Positions 15,460-25,530 of a stretch of DNA of 64,000 nt are shown here, in pieces (within the stretch, counting starts at the first letter, position 1; every line of letters starts with the position of its first letter). Below the pieces are notes generated by a model. It was given only the letters and a program-made list of their open reading frames with translations, made no database searches and had not been told where the DNA came from. The stretch comes from Roseateles koreensis. Its GTDB lineage: Bacteria; Pseudomonadota; Gammaproteobacteria; Burkholderiales; Burkholderiaceae_C. Both the position numbers and the translations under genes were made by a program. The DNA lies in contig NZ_JAQQXS010000011.1 of assembly GCF_028595305.1 (NCBI RefSeq), forward strand, positions 1 through 64,000, in the 5' to 3' direction.

Positions 15460-16607
15460 GCCTCCTGCACACCCTCATGCAGCGGCTCAAACCCGCCGCC
15501 CATCTGCAAGCCCAGCACAGCTACGGCGCAGCCTTCAAACCCGTTCAGGCCGACAGCCTGGCCGACATCTACAAAGACGCGATCTACCTCGCCCTGGACA
15601 TCCAGCGCGGCCTCAACATCCAGGCGCAGAGCCAGTTCCGCGAGCGGCTGCTGCACCAGCTCGACACCAGCGGCGGCACGGCCCTGGCCGCGAACTACAG
15701 CAGCGACGAGGTGGACGACGCGCGCTACGCCGTGGCAGCCTACTTCGACGAAGCGGTGCTGAACTCCGACAACCCGCTGCGCGAGTTCTGGCAAGCCCAG
15801 CCCCTGCAACTTGAACTCTACAAAGACAACCGCTCCGGCATCGGCTTCTTCACCCGCCTGGAGCGGCTGCGCCAGAGCCCCGAGCGCAACTTCCGCCTGC
15901 TGGAGCTGTACAACCTGTGCCTGATGCTAGGCTTTGAAGGCCGCTACCGGCTCGAAGGCCGGGAGACGCTCAACACTATCTCCGCCGGCCTGGCCCAAGA
16001 GATTGCCCGGCTGCGCGGCAATAAAGCCACCCAGCTGGCGCCGCATGCGGTGCTCAAAGAAAGGCGGCGCGCTTTTCACTTGCGCGTCTCAGTCTGGCTG
16101 TGGCCCCTGCTCGCTTTGCTGGGCTTGTTTTTTGGCGCCCGCTACCTGAACCAAGACCTGGACGAACGCGCCGCCCGCCTCGCACAAGACAGCCGCCAAC
16201 TGGCCCAGCAAAGCGTCCACATCAAGCCCGATATCCAGTCGGTGCTGAACGCCATGCTCAAGGGCCGCAGCATAGGTTTTGAGTCCGGCCGCGATCTGCT
16301 GACCCCCGCCGGTGCCGCCTTTTTGGACACCTTGCTGCCGGTGCTGCAAAGCGAGCCCGAGGCGCGCGTGGCCCTCAACGGCCACACCGACAGCTTGGGC
16401 GCCCCGGCCAGTAACCAGCGCCTCTCCCTGGCGCGCGCGCAGGCGGTGCAGCGCTACCTGACGCAGCACGGCATCGCGGCTGAACGCCTGCAGGCTGAAG
16501 GTTTTGGCGCCAGCCAGCCCATCGCCCCCAACACCACAGCCGAAGGCCAGGCGCAAAACCGCCGCATCGAATTCAAGGTCTTGAGCACAAGGCAGGCTGC
16601 ACCATGA
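15456..16607 (+). CDS. tssL: T6SS inner membrane protein TssL with OmpA-type domain
   Basis: The 383-residue protein has a cytoplasmic DotU domain (residues about 35-200, including YFDEAVLNSDNPLREFW and LMLGFEGRY), one transmembrane helix at about 210-230 (WLWPLLALLGLFFG), and a periplasmic OmpA/MotB peptidoglycan-binding domain with NGHTDSLG near residue 307 and a terminal QNRRIEFKV. This is the extended TssL form that carries its own cell-wall anchor. It overlaps tssM by ATGA. Confidence 0.93.
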   Translation: MSLLHTLMQRLKPAAHLQAQHSYGAAFKPVQADSLADIYKDAIYLALDIQRGLNIQAQSQFRERLLHQLDTSGGTALAANYSSDEVDDARYAVAAYFDEAVLNSDNPLREFWQAQPLQLELYKDNRSGIGFFTRLERLRQSPERNFRLLELYNLCLMLGFEGRYRLEGRETLNTISAGLAQEIARLRGNKATQLAPHAVLKERRRAFHLRVSVWLWPLLALLGLFFGARYLNQDLDERAARLAQDSRQLAQQSVHIKPDIQSVLNAMLKGRSIGFESGRDLLTPAGAAFLDTLLPVLQSEPEARVALNGHTDSLGAPASNQRLSLARAQAVQRYLTQHGIAAERLQAEGFGASQPIAPNTTAEGQAQNRRIEFKVLSTRQAAP

Positions 16608-19600
16608 AAAAATTCTTCGAACTGATGCTGACGTTCAAATTCATCGTCAGCTTTCTGGCCCTGCTAGCCTTGCTGTTGATCTGGGTCTGGGGCGATGGCC
16701 TGGGCCTGCCCAGCCGCGACAAGCGCTTCATCGCCAGCATGGTGGTGTTCTCCGTCTGGGTGCTGCTCTTGCTGGTGGGGCATTTGCTGGGCCGCAGCGC
16801 CAGGCAGACCTGGCGCAACTGGGCCGAGCAACGCCAACAAGCGGCTCAGGCCCTGCCCGTCACGCAAGAAGACCCCAGCTACGCCTTTTTGCGCACGCGT
16901 TTGCTGAACGCCATCCATACGCTCAAAACCTCCAGCCTGGGGCGGCGCTGGCTCCCTTTTGGCGGCAACCCCATCTACCGCATGCCCTGGGTGGTGATGC
17001 TGGGCCAGGGCGGCGCCGGGCGCACATCCTTGATGACGGGCAGCGATCTGGAATACGCCTTGCTGGAGTACTCGCCCTATCAAGAAAACCGCGACGCCAG
17101 CTACAACGGCTGTGAATGGAACTTCGCCAACCAGGCCGTGATCTTGGACACCCATGGCCGCCTGGCCGAAAGCAGCGAAGGCCGTGGCGAATGGCGCAAT
17201 CTGCTCAGCCTGCTGAAAAAGCACCGCTCAAAGAAACCGCTAGACGCCTTGGTTTTGACCGTCAATGTTGCCGAGTTGGCGCTGGCTGATGCCCCCTCTA
17301 TCGACAATCTGGCCAAGCAGGTGCGTGACCGCGTGCATGACCTGGCCGACCACATCGGCTTCCAGGTGCCTGTGTATCTGGCCTTCACCCAGATCGATAG
17401 GCTGGAAGGCTTTGAGTCCTTTTTCCGTGGTGCCAATGCCAATGAGTTGAAGAAGCCCTGGGGCGCCATGCTGTCCTGGAAGAAGCGCAACAAGCAGCAC
17501 GCCGCCCAGGCCTTTAACGCCGAGTTCGATCTTCTCGCCAGCGAATTGCGCGAAATGGCCGAGCAGCGCCTGCTGCAACAGCGCGGCGCGGGGGAGCGGC
17601 TGGGGCTTTACTCCTTCCCCATCGAATTCTCCAAACTCAAGCCGGCCTTGAGCAGCTTTGTGGGCAAGCTGTTTCAAACCAACCCTTACCAGTTCCGCCC
17701 ACTGTTCCGCGGCTTCTACTTCACCAGCGTGGCTCAGAGCGGCAATCTAGTCAGCCCGGCGGGCACGCAGATTCGCGAAGCCTTTGGCATTCCCGACGGC
17801 GGCACGCGCCCCAACACCCATAGCGGCCCGGCCCGGCCCTTCTTCGTCAACGAGTTTTTCAGCAGCCTGGTGTTGCCCGACCGTGGCCTGGCCCTGCGCC
17901 TGCCCTGGCGCCTGGAGCGTTGGCAAAAGTGGATGTTGTCCATCACCCTGCTGCTCACCGTGCTGGCGGCCTTATGCCTGGGGCTGAGCTGGTACAACAA
18001 CCGCAGCGCGCAACAGTCCCTGGATCACCGCATGAGCCAGCTCAGCGAAAGCTTGGCCGAAAGCCAGGACCCGCGTGACTGGCTGATGCAGCTCGATGCG
18101 CTGCGCGGCGAGGCCCAGGCGCTGGACACGCATCAAACGCTCAGCCCACTCAGTTGGCGCTTCGGCCTCTACCATGGCGACAGCAGCCGTGCTGCGGCCA
18201 GGCAGGCCTTCTTCGGGCAATTCCAGCAGCAGCTGATCCAGCCCGTGGGCCATTGGCTGGAGGCCGAACTCAGCGCCCTCAACCTGCCGGATGCGGCCAC
18301 CCTGGCACAGCAAAAAAGCCAGGGCAAGTTGGCCGCCGCACAAAACGCCGCCACGGCCGCCGCCAGCAATAACGCCGCGCAAGCCCTGGCCAAGGGCCAA
18401 GCGCCTAACCTCAGGGCCAGCGGCATGGCCGCCTTGCGCGGCGGTGCGGCCAGCCTGAAAGCGCCAGTCAGCAACGATGAAGACCCCATCGAGGAGAGCT
18501 ACGCCTTGTTCAAGGTTTATTCGGCCTTGGCAGAACCGGCCCGCGCCGAACTGCCCTTGATGAGCAAGCGCCTGCCCGATCTATGGCAACGCGCGGTGGC
18601 CAGTCATTTAGGCAAGAAGAAGACCCTCAGCGCCAACGAGCAAACCGCCTTGCAGCGCTGCATTGCCTACTATCTGGCCGAACTGAAAGCCGCTGATGCA
18701 CCGCGTTATCAAGCCCGTGATGCCGTGCTGGGCAAGGCCCGCGACACCCTCAAAAACCTGGTGACCGAGATGAGCCCCGTGCGGCGACTCTACAAAAGCA
18801 TTCTTGCGCAGGCGCAGAGCTTCCCTGCCATCACCCTGGCCGGCGCCCTGGGCGAGCCCAGCGACCTGCTGCATGGCAATGCCCGAGTAAGCGGCAGCTT
18901 CACCAAGCAGGCCTGGGAAAAGTTCTTCAAAGCCGCCTTCGAAGAAGCCAGCAAAAAAGAGCTGATTAGCGACAACCTGTTGCAGCAAGACGAGTCGCGC
19001 GAGGAGAGCAAAACGCTTGCCGCAGCAGCAGCACCAACAGCATCAGCAGGCGAGCCCAGCGAGGCCGCCCATGCCGCCAGCCAAAAGGTATTTGACGAGC
19101 TCAAAGGCCTCTACATCGACGACTATGCCCAAGCCTGGCGCAGCTTCCTCGCACAGATCGAAGTGACGCCTTTTGCCAGCCCGGACGCAGCCGTGGTGGG
19201 GCTTGCTCGTCTGGGAGATTTGCGCTCATCGCCCTATGTGGCCCTGGTGCAGACCCTAGACGAGCAAACCTCCTGGGACGCGCCCACCAAGCCCATTTTT
19301 GAAGAGATTGCCGGCCACGCCCAAGGCCTCAAAGACAAGTTGCTGGGCAATGAGCCACAGAAACAGCGGGTGCAAAAAGGCGAGCAGGTGGTGGGCCGGG
19401 GCCGGCTGGAGAGCATGTTCATGCCCCTGGTCAGCCTGGTGCGCAGCCCTGACAAAGGCGGGCAAATCAACCAAAGCCTAGGCCGCTATCTGGAGCAGTT
19501 GCAAGCGGTGCGCAACCGCTTGGCCAAGATCCGCACTGGGAGCGCCCAGGGGGGGGCTGCCGTCACCCTGGTCAAGAACACGCTGGACGGCGTGGGCTCC

Positions 19601-20686
19601 GAAATCAACGACGCCTTCGTCTGGACCGACCAGTTGCTCAGCGGCATGGACTACAAGACCCAAGACGCTGTGCGCAATCTTTTCATGCAACCCATTTTGA
19701 GCAGCTGGGACGCGGTGCTCAACCCCGCCGCCGTGGAAATCAACAGCGCCTGGAACAACGCCGTGCTGGAACCCTGGACCCAGGCTTTTGCCGGACGCTA
19801 CCCCTTTGTGGACAGCACGCAAGACGCCTCCATGCTCGAGTTAGCCAAATTTGTGCGCGACAAAGACGGCGTCGTCTGGAGCTTTATGCGCCAGAACTTT
19901 GACTTCCTCGTCATCAAGCAAGGCACACAGTTGGTGCCGCGCCAATGGGCCGGCCGTGGCCTGAATGTGCGGCCCGACTTTCTTGACACCATCAACCGCC
20001 TGGCCCGCGTCGGCGAGGCCATTGCGCTCAAAGGCGAGGTGGGCTTCAAGTTCTATCTGCAACCGGAACCTAACCCCAAGGTGGCGCAGACCGAGCTTGA
20101 GCTGGACGGCCAGGTTCTCAAGTATCAAAACGGCCCACAAGACTGGCGCCTGATGAGCTGGCCCGGCCCCAGCACCGCGCCGCAGCTGCGCGTTCAAGCC
20201 CTGGTCCAAGCGCCTGCGGCTGCGCCGGCCGAGGGCAATACAGCCTCCAATGGCACGGCTGCCACCGTGCAAATGGCGCAGTACCAGCGCGGCCCCTGGG
20301 CCCTGATGCGAGCCCTGGCTGCTGCCCAGATTGAGCGCTTGGACGGCGGCCGGGCACGCGTCAGTTGGCCCACCAGCGGCGGGCAAACTGTCAGCTATCT
20401 GATGCGCAACGAAGCCAGCTACGGCCCGCAAGACCTGGCCCTGATCTACGGCCTCAAACTGCCCGGGCAGATTTTGCAATTGCAAAGCCAGGCAGCGGCC
20501 GCTGCCCCAAGCACCGGCACCAGTCCCCTGCCCCCACCCGCAAAAGGCGCCGCCGTTCAAAAGACCGCCGCCGAACGCGAAACCCAATTGCAGTCGCGCC
20601 AAGCCCTGCTGCAAAGAGTCAACCAAGGCCTGGCTCAGCCCCAGGGCGGTGGTATCGCCAATGCCGAAGGCCGGCCCTCGCCATGA
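16604..20686 (+). CDS. tssM: T6SS inner membrane protein TssM (IcmF family)
   Basis: The 1360-residue length is slightly above the usual 1100-1300. Two N-terminal helices (about residues 9-28 and 40-63) and a third near 443-463 match IcmF topology. A P-loop GQGGAGRTS lies near residue 134, degenerate relative to GPPGSGKT but with the following AVILDTHGRL box, so nucleotide binding is possible and hydrolysis doubtful. The large C-terminal periplasmic part ends in the TssM C domain (WRLMSWPGPS) and a long Ala/Gln-rich tail. TssM spans the envelope between TssL and TssJ. It overlaps vgrG by ATGA. Confidence 0.93.
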   Translation: MKKFFELMLTFKFIVSFLALLALLLIWVWGDGLGLPSRDKRFIASMVVFSVWVLLLLVGHLLGRSARQTWRNWAEQRQQAAQALPVTQEDPSYAFLRTRLLNAIHTLKTSSLGRRWLPFGGNPIYRMPWVVMLGQGGAGRTSLMTGSDLEYALLEYSPYQENRDASYNGCEWNFANQAVILDTHGRLAESSEGRGEWRNLLSLLKKHRSKKPLDALVLTVNVAELALADAPSIDNLAKQVRDRVHDLADHIGFQVPVYLAFTQIDRLEGFESFFRGANANELKKPWGAMLSWKKRNKQHAAQAFNAEFDLLASELREMAEQRLLQQRGAGERLGLYSFPIEFSKLKPALSSFVGKLFQTNPYQFRPLFRGFYFTSVAQSGNLVSPAGTQIREAFGIPDGGTRPNTHSGPARPFFVNEFFSSLVLPDRGLALRLPWRLERWQKWMLSITLLLTVLAALCLGLSWYNNRSAQQSLDHRMSQLSESLAESQDPRDWLMQLDALRGEAQALDTHQTLSPLSWRFGLYHGDSSRAAARQAFFGQFQQQLIQPVGHWLEAELSALNLPDAATLAQQKSQGKLAAAQNAATAAASNNAAQALAKGQAPNLRASGMAALRGGAASLKAPVSNDEDPIEESYALFKVYSALAEPARAELPLMSKRLPDLWQRAVASHLGKKKTLSANEQTALQRCIAYYLAELKAADAPRYQARDAVLGKARDTLKNLVTEMSPVRRLYKSILAQAQSFPAITLAGALGEPSDLLHGNARVSGSFTKQAWEKFFKAAFEEASKKELISDNLLQQDESREESKTLAAAAAPTASAGEPSEAAHAASQKVFDELKGLYIDDYAQAWRSFLAQIEVTPFASPDAAVVGLARLGDLRSSPYVALVQTLDEQTSWDAPTKPIFEEIAGHAQGLKDKLLGNEPQKQRVQKGEQVVGRGRLESMFMPLVSLVRSPDKGGQINQSLGRYLEQLQAVRNRLAKIRTGSAQGGAAVTLVKNTLDGVGSEINDAFVWTDQLLSGMDYKTQDAVRNLFMQPILSSWDAVLNPAAVEINSAWNNAVLEPWTQAFAGRYPFVDSTQDASMLELAKFVRDKDGVVWSFMRQNFDFLVIKQGTQLVPRQWAGRGLNVRPDFLDTINRLARVGEAIALKGEVGFKFYLQPEPNPKVAQTELELDGQVLKYQNGPQDWRLMSWPGPSTAPQLRVQALVQAPAAAPAEGNTASNGTAATVQMAQYQRGPWALMRALAAAQIERLDGGRARVSWPTSGGQTVSYLMRNEASYGPQDLALIYGLKLPGQILQLQSQAAAAAPSTGTSPLPPPAKGAAVQKTAAERETQLQSRQALLQRVNQGLAQPQGGGIANAEGRPSP

Positions 20687-23187
20687 ATAACGCCGCCTCC
20701 CGCCACTCCCAGCACCGCCTGCACATCATCGGCATGCCGCAGCTGGAGGCGCTGGACCTGATCCGCGTGCAAGGCAGCGAACGCCTCGGCGGCCTGTACC
20801 GCTACGAGCTGGCATGTGAAGCCCCCGCTGGTGTGGATGTGAGCGGCTCGCTACAGCCGCTCATCGGCTGCCGCGCCAATTTGCAAATGGGCCCGCGTTT
20901 GATTTGGGGGCAAATCAGCAGCGCCCGCTGGCACTACGCGCGCGGCGTGCCGCGCCTCCATCTGGTGCTGGAGCCTCGCCTGGCCCGCCTGGGCCTGATG
21001 CGAATGAACCAGGTTTTTCTGAACCAAAGCTCGGTGCAAACCGTGCAGGCCGTGTTGGAACAAAGCGGCCTGAGCGCGCAGTGGCAGGATTGGCGCGTCA
21101 GCGCCTCCTACCCTGTATTCGCGCAAAGAACTTGCTATGAGCAGAGCGCCTTGGACTTCGTGCTGTGGCTGCTGGCGTACGAGGGCATCGGGCTGCGCTT
21201 CGAGCATGCCCGCGAAGGCGAGCGACTTGTGTTCTTCGACGACCACGCCGGCCTGGACCGCAGCAGCCCCTATCTGCAAGGCCTGCGCGTGGCGCCGCGC
21301 GCCGGCTTGGTCAACGACTCCGAACCTGAAACCCTCACCCACGCCAGCCTCCAAAGCCGCGCAACCGCCCAAGCCGTCGATCTGACGGAATACGACGCCC
21401 AACAAGCCCAACTCAACCTCTCCGTCACGCAGGGCGAGGCCCAAGACGGGGAGCAGGCTTTTCACAGCCATGGGGAGCATTACAAGACCGTGGTCGACGG
21501 CGATCAAATCGCCCAGGTCCGCCTGCAAGAACGCCTGTGCCGCCAGCAAACCCTGCTAGGCCAGGGCCCGCTGATGGAGCTGCAAGCCGGCCGGGTCATC
21601 AAGGTGGATGGCGATGACGTAGCAGGTTACTGGGTCGTCACTGAGTTGCACCTCGACACCCACCGCGACGGCAGCCTGCACACCCGCTTTGAAGCCGCCC
21701 GGGCCGACAACCCCCAGCAAATGTGGCGGCCCGAACGAGTCACCCCTCGCCCCAAGATCCACGGCTTGGTGCCCGCCAAAATTCACCGGGGCCAGCCGAT
21801 CGCCCAGCTCGACGAAGTAGGCCGTTACCACGTCGGCTACCCCTGGCAGGATCAACCCGAGTCCAAGGCGCTGCGCATGGTTCAGCCCTATGCCGGACCC
21901 AGCTACGGCAGCCACTTCCCGCTCAAAGACAATGCCGAGGTCTGGCTGGGCCATGTGCAAGGCGACCCCGACCGGCCCATTGTTCTAGGCGTGAGTCACT
22001 CCGGCCAACAAGCCGATGTAGTCACCGCCAAAGACAATAGCCGCAACGTCTTGCGCAGCCAGGCCGGCAACAAGCTGCGCCTGGAAGACCGCCAAGGTGA
22101 AGAACACATCAAGCTGTACACGCCGCATGGCCATAGCCAGCTCAACCTGGGCCATATGGTCACCCATGGCAAAAAGCAACGCGGCCAAGGGCTAGAGCTG
22201 CGCAGCGCGCTGCACGGCGCCATCCGCTCGGCGAATCAGTTACTCATCACCACCGGCACGGCCAGCCCACGCGCCACCGGCGAGGCCCAGCGCAGTGCCA
22301 GCAGCAGCGAGGTGCGCGCCACGCTGCAAAACCTGCACAGCTTCATCGGCAACCGCAGCCTCGCCGCCCACCAGGTCGGCGCTTTTACGCTGGCCAGCCT
22401 GCCCACCGCCACCGGGGTCAAGAACGCCCTCGACACCACCGTCAAAGACGCGCTGGGTCCCAGCAAAGCCCATCAAATCCACTGGGCCGCAGCCGGTCAA
22501 GTGCTGGGTGCCCCCACCCTCCACGCAGCCGCGAGCCAAGACCTGGGCGCCTGGAGCCTTGCCGGCCAAGACTGGCTGGCCGGCAGCCAAATCCAGCTTG
22601 CCACCCAAGGCGCCAGCCGCGTCCACATCGAACAAGGCGGACGCAAAGCCTTTGTGAGCGAAGGCAATGCGGAGACCACCATCTCCAAAGGCCGGCTGCA
22701 CATTCTGGTGGAAGGAAACATCACCCTCCAAAGCCAAGGCGGCGCCATCAGCCTGAAGGCCGGCGGCAGCAGCATCCAGCTCACGGCCCATGGGCATGCC
22801 GGGCTCAAATCTTCAGGCGCCAGTGTCATGCAAACCAGCTTGCATGAGGTCAAGGCGGGGGCGGTGATGGTGCAAGGGGGGAGTAAGGCGCAGTTGCCGG
22901 GGGAATTGAGTTCGACCGCCATGACCCCCGCCAAGAACTGGCTGGCGCTCAAACGCCTTGACGATGAACTGCAGCCCGTCACGCCTTGCAAAGTCTCGGC
23001 CCTCTTCGCGGGCGGTGAACGCAGGGAGGGCTCGCTCGACAAGAACGGCAGCATCCGCTTTGAAGACGTCCCTGCAGGCCTGGCCCAGATTGTCTATACC
23101 GACCCGGAGTCCCCCAAGCTGCCCCGTGAGTATGCGGTAGCGAAATTGCCATCCGGCCTCGCCCAACTCCTGGGGGGCCGAGGATGA
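20683..23187 (+). CDS. vgrG: Second VgrG spike protein
   Basis: I start at the ATG overlapping the tssM stop (834 residues). The gp27-like part includes RVQGSERLGGLYRYELACE and FLNQSSVQTVQAVLEQSGL; the gp5-like OB region holds HVGYPWQDQPESKALRMVQP and GPSYGSHFPLKDNAEVWLGH, followed by NKLRLEDRQGEEHIKLYTPH and the DUF2345 beta region. The last 70 residues form a small extension (GSIRFEDVPAGLAQIVYTD) of the kind that docks cargo. It is intact, unlike the partial vgrG at the window start, and overlaps the PoNe-like toxin gene by ATGA, which points to that toxin as its cargo. Confidence 0.93.
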   Translation: MNNAASRHSQHRLHIIGMPQLEALDLIRVQGSERLGGLYRYELACEAPAGVDVSGSLQPLIGCRANLQMGPRLIWGQISSARWHYARGVPRLHLVLEPRLARLGLMRMNQVFLNQSSVQTVQAVLEQSGLSAQWQDWRVSASYPVFAQRTCYEQSALDFVLWLLAYEGIGLRFEHAREGERLVFFDDHAGLDRSSPYLQGLRVAPRAGLVNDSEPETLTHASLQSRATAQAVDLTEYDAQQAQLNLSVTQGEAQDGEQAFHSHGEHYKTVVDGDQIAQVRLQERLCRQQTLLGQGPLMELQAGRVIKVDGDDVAGYWVVTELHLDTHRDGSLHTRFEAARADNPQQMWRPERVTPRPKIHGLVPAKIHRGQPIAQLDEVGRYHVGYPWQDQPESKALRMVQPYAGPSYGSHFPLKDNAEVWLGHVQGDPDRPIVLGVSHSGQQADVVTAKDNSRNVLRSQAGNKLRLEDRQGEEHIKLYTPHGHSQLNLGHMVTHGKKQRGQGLELRSALHGAIRSANQLLITTGTASPRATGEAQRSASSSEVRATLQNLHSFIGNRSLAAHQVGAFTLASLPTATGVKNALDTTVKDALGPSKAHQIHWAAAGQVLGAPTLHAAASQDLGAWSLAGQDWLAGSQIQLATQGASRVHIEQGGRKAFVSEGNAETTISKGRLHILVEGNITLQSQGGAISLKAGGSSIQLTAHGHAGLKSSGASVMQTSLHEVKAGAVMVQGGSKAQLPGELSSTAMTPAKNWLALKRLDDELQPVTPCKVSALFAGGERREGSLDKNGSIRFEDVPAGLAQIVYTDPESPKLPREYAVAKLPSGLAQLLGGRG

Positions 23188-24527
23188 GTGATTTCTGGAA
23201 AACCGCCAACGACTATTGCGAGTCACTCTATGCCGATCTGAGCACCGAGCTGGTCAGCGGTTACGACGCTGGGGTTGCCAAACTCAAAGACATCGCCGGT
23301 GGCGCTGAAAACGCCGGGCTCTGGGTCTGGCACGCCTTGCAAGGTGACTGGAATGATGAGCGGACGGTGGGCCAGATTGCCGCCGATGCCGTGCTGGGCA
23401 TGGTGCCCTTTGTGGGCCAGCTGCTGTGCCTCAGAGACTTGATCGCCAACGCCAAGAAGATTCTGGAAGACGCCCGCAACAGCTTGGCCTGGGTTGCCTT
23501 GGTGCTGACGCTGATCGCCTTATTCCCGGTGCTGGGCGCGCCGGCCAAGGGGGCGGCCCGTATCATCTTTTTATACATCCGCAAGTTCGACGGCAAGGTG
23601 GCGCCAGCCGTTGAGGCGGCGATGCAGCCGGTGCTGATGTTTCTGCGTGACCCCAAGGTTCAACGCATCCTGGGTACGGCGCAGATTGACAAGGTGCTCA
23701 AGACCATCGCCACAGAGCTGCGCAGCCTCAAAGGCCAGCTCACCGCTGCCCGGGTGCTGGCCCAGCTAGACGAGTTGATCAGCGCCTTCAAAGCCATGGT
23801 GGCCAAGCTCAAAGTCGTGCTGCCTCAAAGCCAGAGCGCATGGTTGCTGCAGGCGCTGAGCGAGTTGGAGCGGGTACGCCTGCTCGCAGAAAAGCCCATC
23901 CAAGAAGCCATCAGCCCGGTTCAAAAAATTCTGGACGAAGTGGCAGCCCGGCTGGAGCTGGAAGCCGCCAAACCGCAAGCCGCCCTGCATGCGCCCAGCA
24001 ATGCCAAGACGGTGCACAGCGTGCCCGAAAGCCTGCACGGCATCGACCCGCGCAACCTCTCCATCGGCAAGAAGGGCTTGTTCGGCGAGATCATCAGCGA
24101 CCACTTCATGGAGACGGCTGGCCATAAATCCCTCATGGACGAAGGCCGCCGGGTACGCGATCTGCAAAGCGTGCCGCGAGGGCGCGGTATCGACGGCGTC
24201 TACCAAAACGCCACGCCACCCCCGCCCTACATCGTCACCGAGACAAAATACCGCACGGAAGCAGGGCTGTACATTGACTCGGATGGCACGGCTTCGACTC
24301 AGCTACTCAGCACGACCAAGGGGAGCAAGGGGCGGCCGGGGGCGAAGCAGATGACGGATGAGTGGATCAGACCGAGATTGGCGGATGAGTTTAGTAGAGC
24401 CCTTTCTGACAAGATCAAGGCAGAAAAATATGAACGGTGGCTGATGATTGTTGGGCCGTCAGGAAAAGTAGAGCAAATTACAAAACTAGATGGCGCAGCA
24501 AACGCCATTGGTGCCATCAAACCTTGA
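23184..24527 (+). CDS. PoNe-like PD-(D/E)XK DNase effector
   Basis: This 447-residue protein has two hydrophobic segments near residues 67-83 (LGMVPFVGQLL) and 103-120 (VALVLTLIALFPVLG), as in many VgrG-linked toxins, then a helical linker. The C-terminal domain contains KGLFGEIISDHFM, RGIDGVY with Asp337, and IVTETKYRT with Glu353-x-Lys355, which is the D...ExK core of PD-(D/E)XK nucleases. PoNe toxins of this superfamily are DNases partnered by DUF1910/DUF1911 immunity proteins, and exactly such a gene follows 7 bases downstream. The family call rests on motif and partner together. It is co-transcribed with vgrG. The last 60 codons are AT-richer than the rest. Confidence 0.75.
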   Translation: MSDFWKTANDYCESLYADLSTELVSGYDAGVAKLKDIAGGAENAGLWVWHALQGDWNDERTVGQIAADAVLGMVPFVGQLLCLRDLIANAKKILEDARNSLAWVALVLTLIALFPVLGAPAKGAARIIFLYIRKFDGKVAPAVEAAMQPVLMFLRDPKVQRILGTAQIDKVLKTIATELRSLKGQLTAARVLAQLDELISAFKAMVAKLKVVLPQSQSAWLLQALSELERVRLLAEKPIQEAISPVQKILDEVAARLELEAAKPQAALHAPSNAKTVHSVPESLHGIDPRNLSIGKKGLFGEIISDHFMETAGHKSLMDEGRRVRDLQSVPRGRGIDGVYQNATPPPPYIVTETKYRTEAGLYIDSDGTASTQLLSTTKGSKGRPGAKQMTDEWIRPRLADEFSRALSDKIKAEKYERWLMIVGPSGKVEQITKLDGAANAIGAIKP

Positions 24528-24534
24528 GGCAGGC

Positions 24535-25530
24535 ATGAGCAAGTTTGAAGAAAGCAAACGAGATTGGTTTTTAACGGAGGCTGGGTACTTAGAAAACCTT
24601 GAGTACTTTCCTCGTGCTATGGCCGACCCCAAACTCAATGACCCCATCAACGACTTGAATGAGGAAAGATTTCACCGGAGCGGTTTGAGCTGGGACAAGT
24701 GCTACAACTCCGTCGAATACTTGATCCTCCTCTACTCCGCCGGCGAACCCGTCGAATCCCTGCGCGCCCCCGCCGATCAAGTCTTTGCCCAGTTCCATCG
24801 CCACAAAGAGATGTTCCCCGAATGGCAAATGCTTTACTGGGAACCCGACGCCTACCAATACACCTTGTGGCTGCTGGGATTGGCCGTCTTATTCAACAAG
24901 CCGCAAGAGGTGGTTCACATTCGCAGCTGGGTGGCGCAATGGACGGAAGAACGTGACCAAGACGATCCGCTGCTGTCCCTGCTGTTTGCACGTTATGGTG
25001 CCCCCGTCGGCCCCAGCCTGGACGGCCTGATGTTCGAGAAGCCCTACCAGCACCTCTTCGATGCCTTCACCGCGCCCGACAAGGCTCAGGCGCAAAAGTC
25101 GCTCACCGCCTACCTCAAAACCTGGTATCGCGGCATGAAGGACTGCTACTGGCATGACCGCCATAAAAACACCCGCCATGCCGTGCACTTTGGCTACTGG
25201 AGTTTTGAAGCCGGCATGGCCACCTTGCTGCTGGACCTGGACGATAGCGATTACCGCGAGATGCAGTTCTACCCCAAGGACTTGGTGGACTATGCCCGCA
25301 TCCATGGCGCAGGCCTGCCGGTGGAACGCAAGCCCATCCTCGTCAAAACCGGCCAGCCCGCCCCACACAGCGGCCTCTACGCCGCCTTCGACGGGCTGGC
25401 GCCCGAGGTCAAGCGGGAGCGCGGCGAGTTGCTCCCCATGGCCGAAGACCTGATGGACCCCAAGCGGCCGCTGCGTGCCTTCACCTGGATCCTGCGCCAG
25501 CGCAGCGATGGTGGGTCGGTGGTGGCGTGA
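24535..25530 (+). CDS. DUF1910/DUF1911 immunity protein (PoNi-like)
   Basis: I choose ATG 24535, preceded by TTGAGGC right after the toxin stop, over an in-frame ATG at 24490 inside the toxin gene (331 residues). The N-terminal part (ESKRDWFLTEAGYLENLEYF, then a helical region with WDKCYNSVEYLILLYSAGEP) fits DUF1910, and the C-terminal part (WYRGMKDCYWHDRH, then HFGYWSFEAGMATLLLDLDD) fits DUF1911. In the PoNe system such proteins bind and block the nuclease in the cytoplasm. Start-to-stop spacing shows a toxin-antitoxin style unit. Confidence 0.78.
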   Translation: MSKFEESKRDWFLTEAGYLENLEYFPRAMADPKLNDPINDLNEERFHRSGLSWDKCYNSVEYLILLYSAGEPVESLRAPADQVFAQFHRHKEMFPEWQMLYWEPDAYQYTLWLLGLAVLFNKPQEVVHIRSWVAQWTEERDQDDPLLSLLFARYGAPVGPSLDGLMFEKPYQHLFDAFTAPDKAQAQKSLTAYLKTWYRGMKDCYWHDRHKNTRHAVHFGYWSFEAGMATLLLDLDDSDYREMQFYPKDLVDYARIHGAGLPVERKPILVKTGQPAPHSGLYAAFDGLAPEVKRERGELLPMAEDLMDPKRPLRAFTWILRQRSDGGSVVA

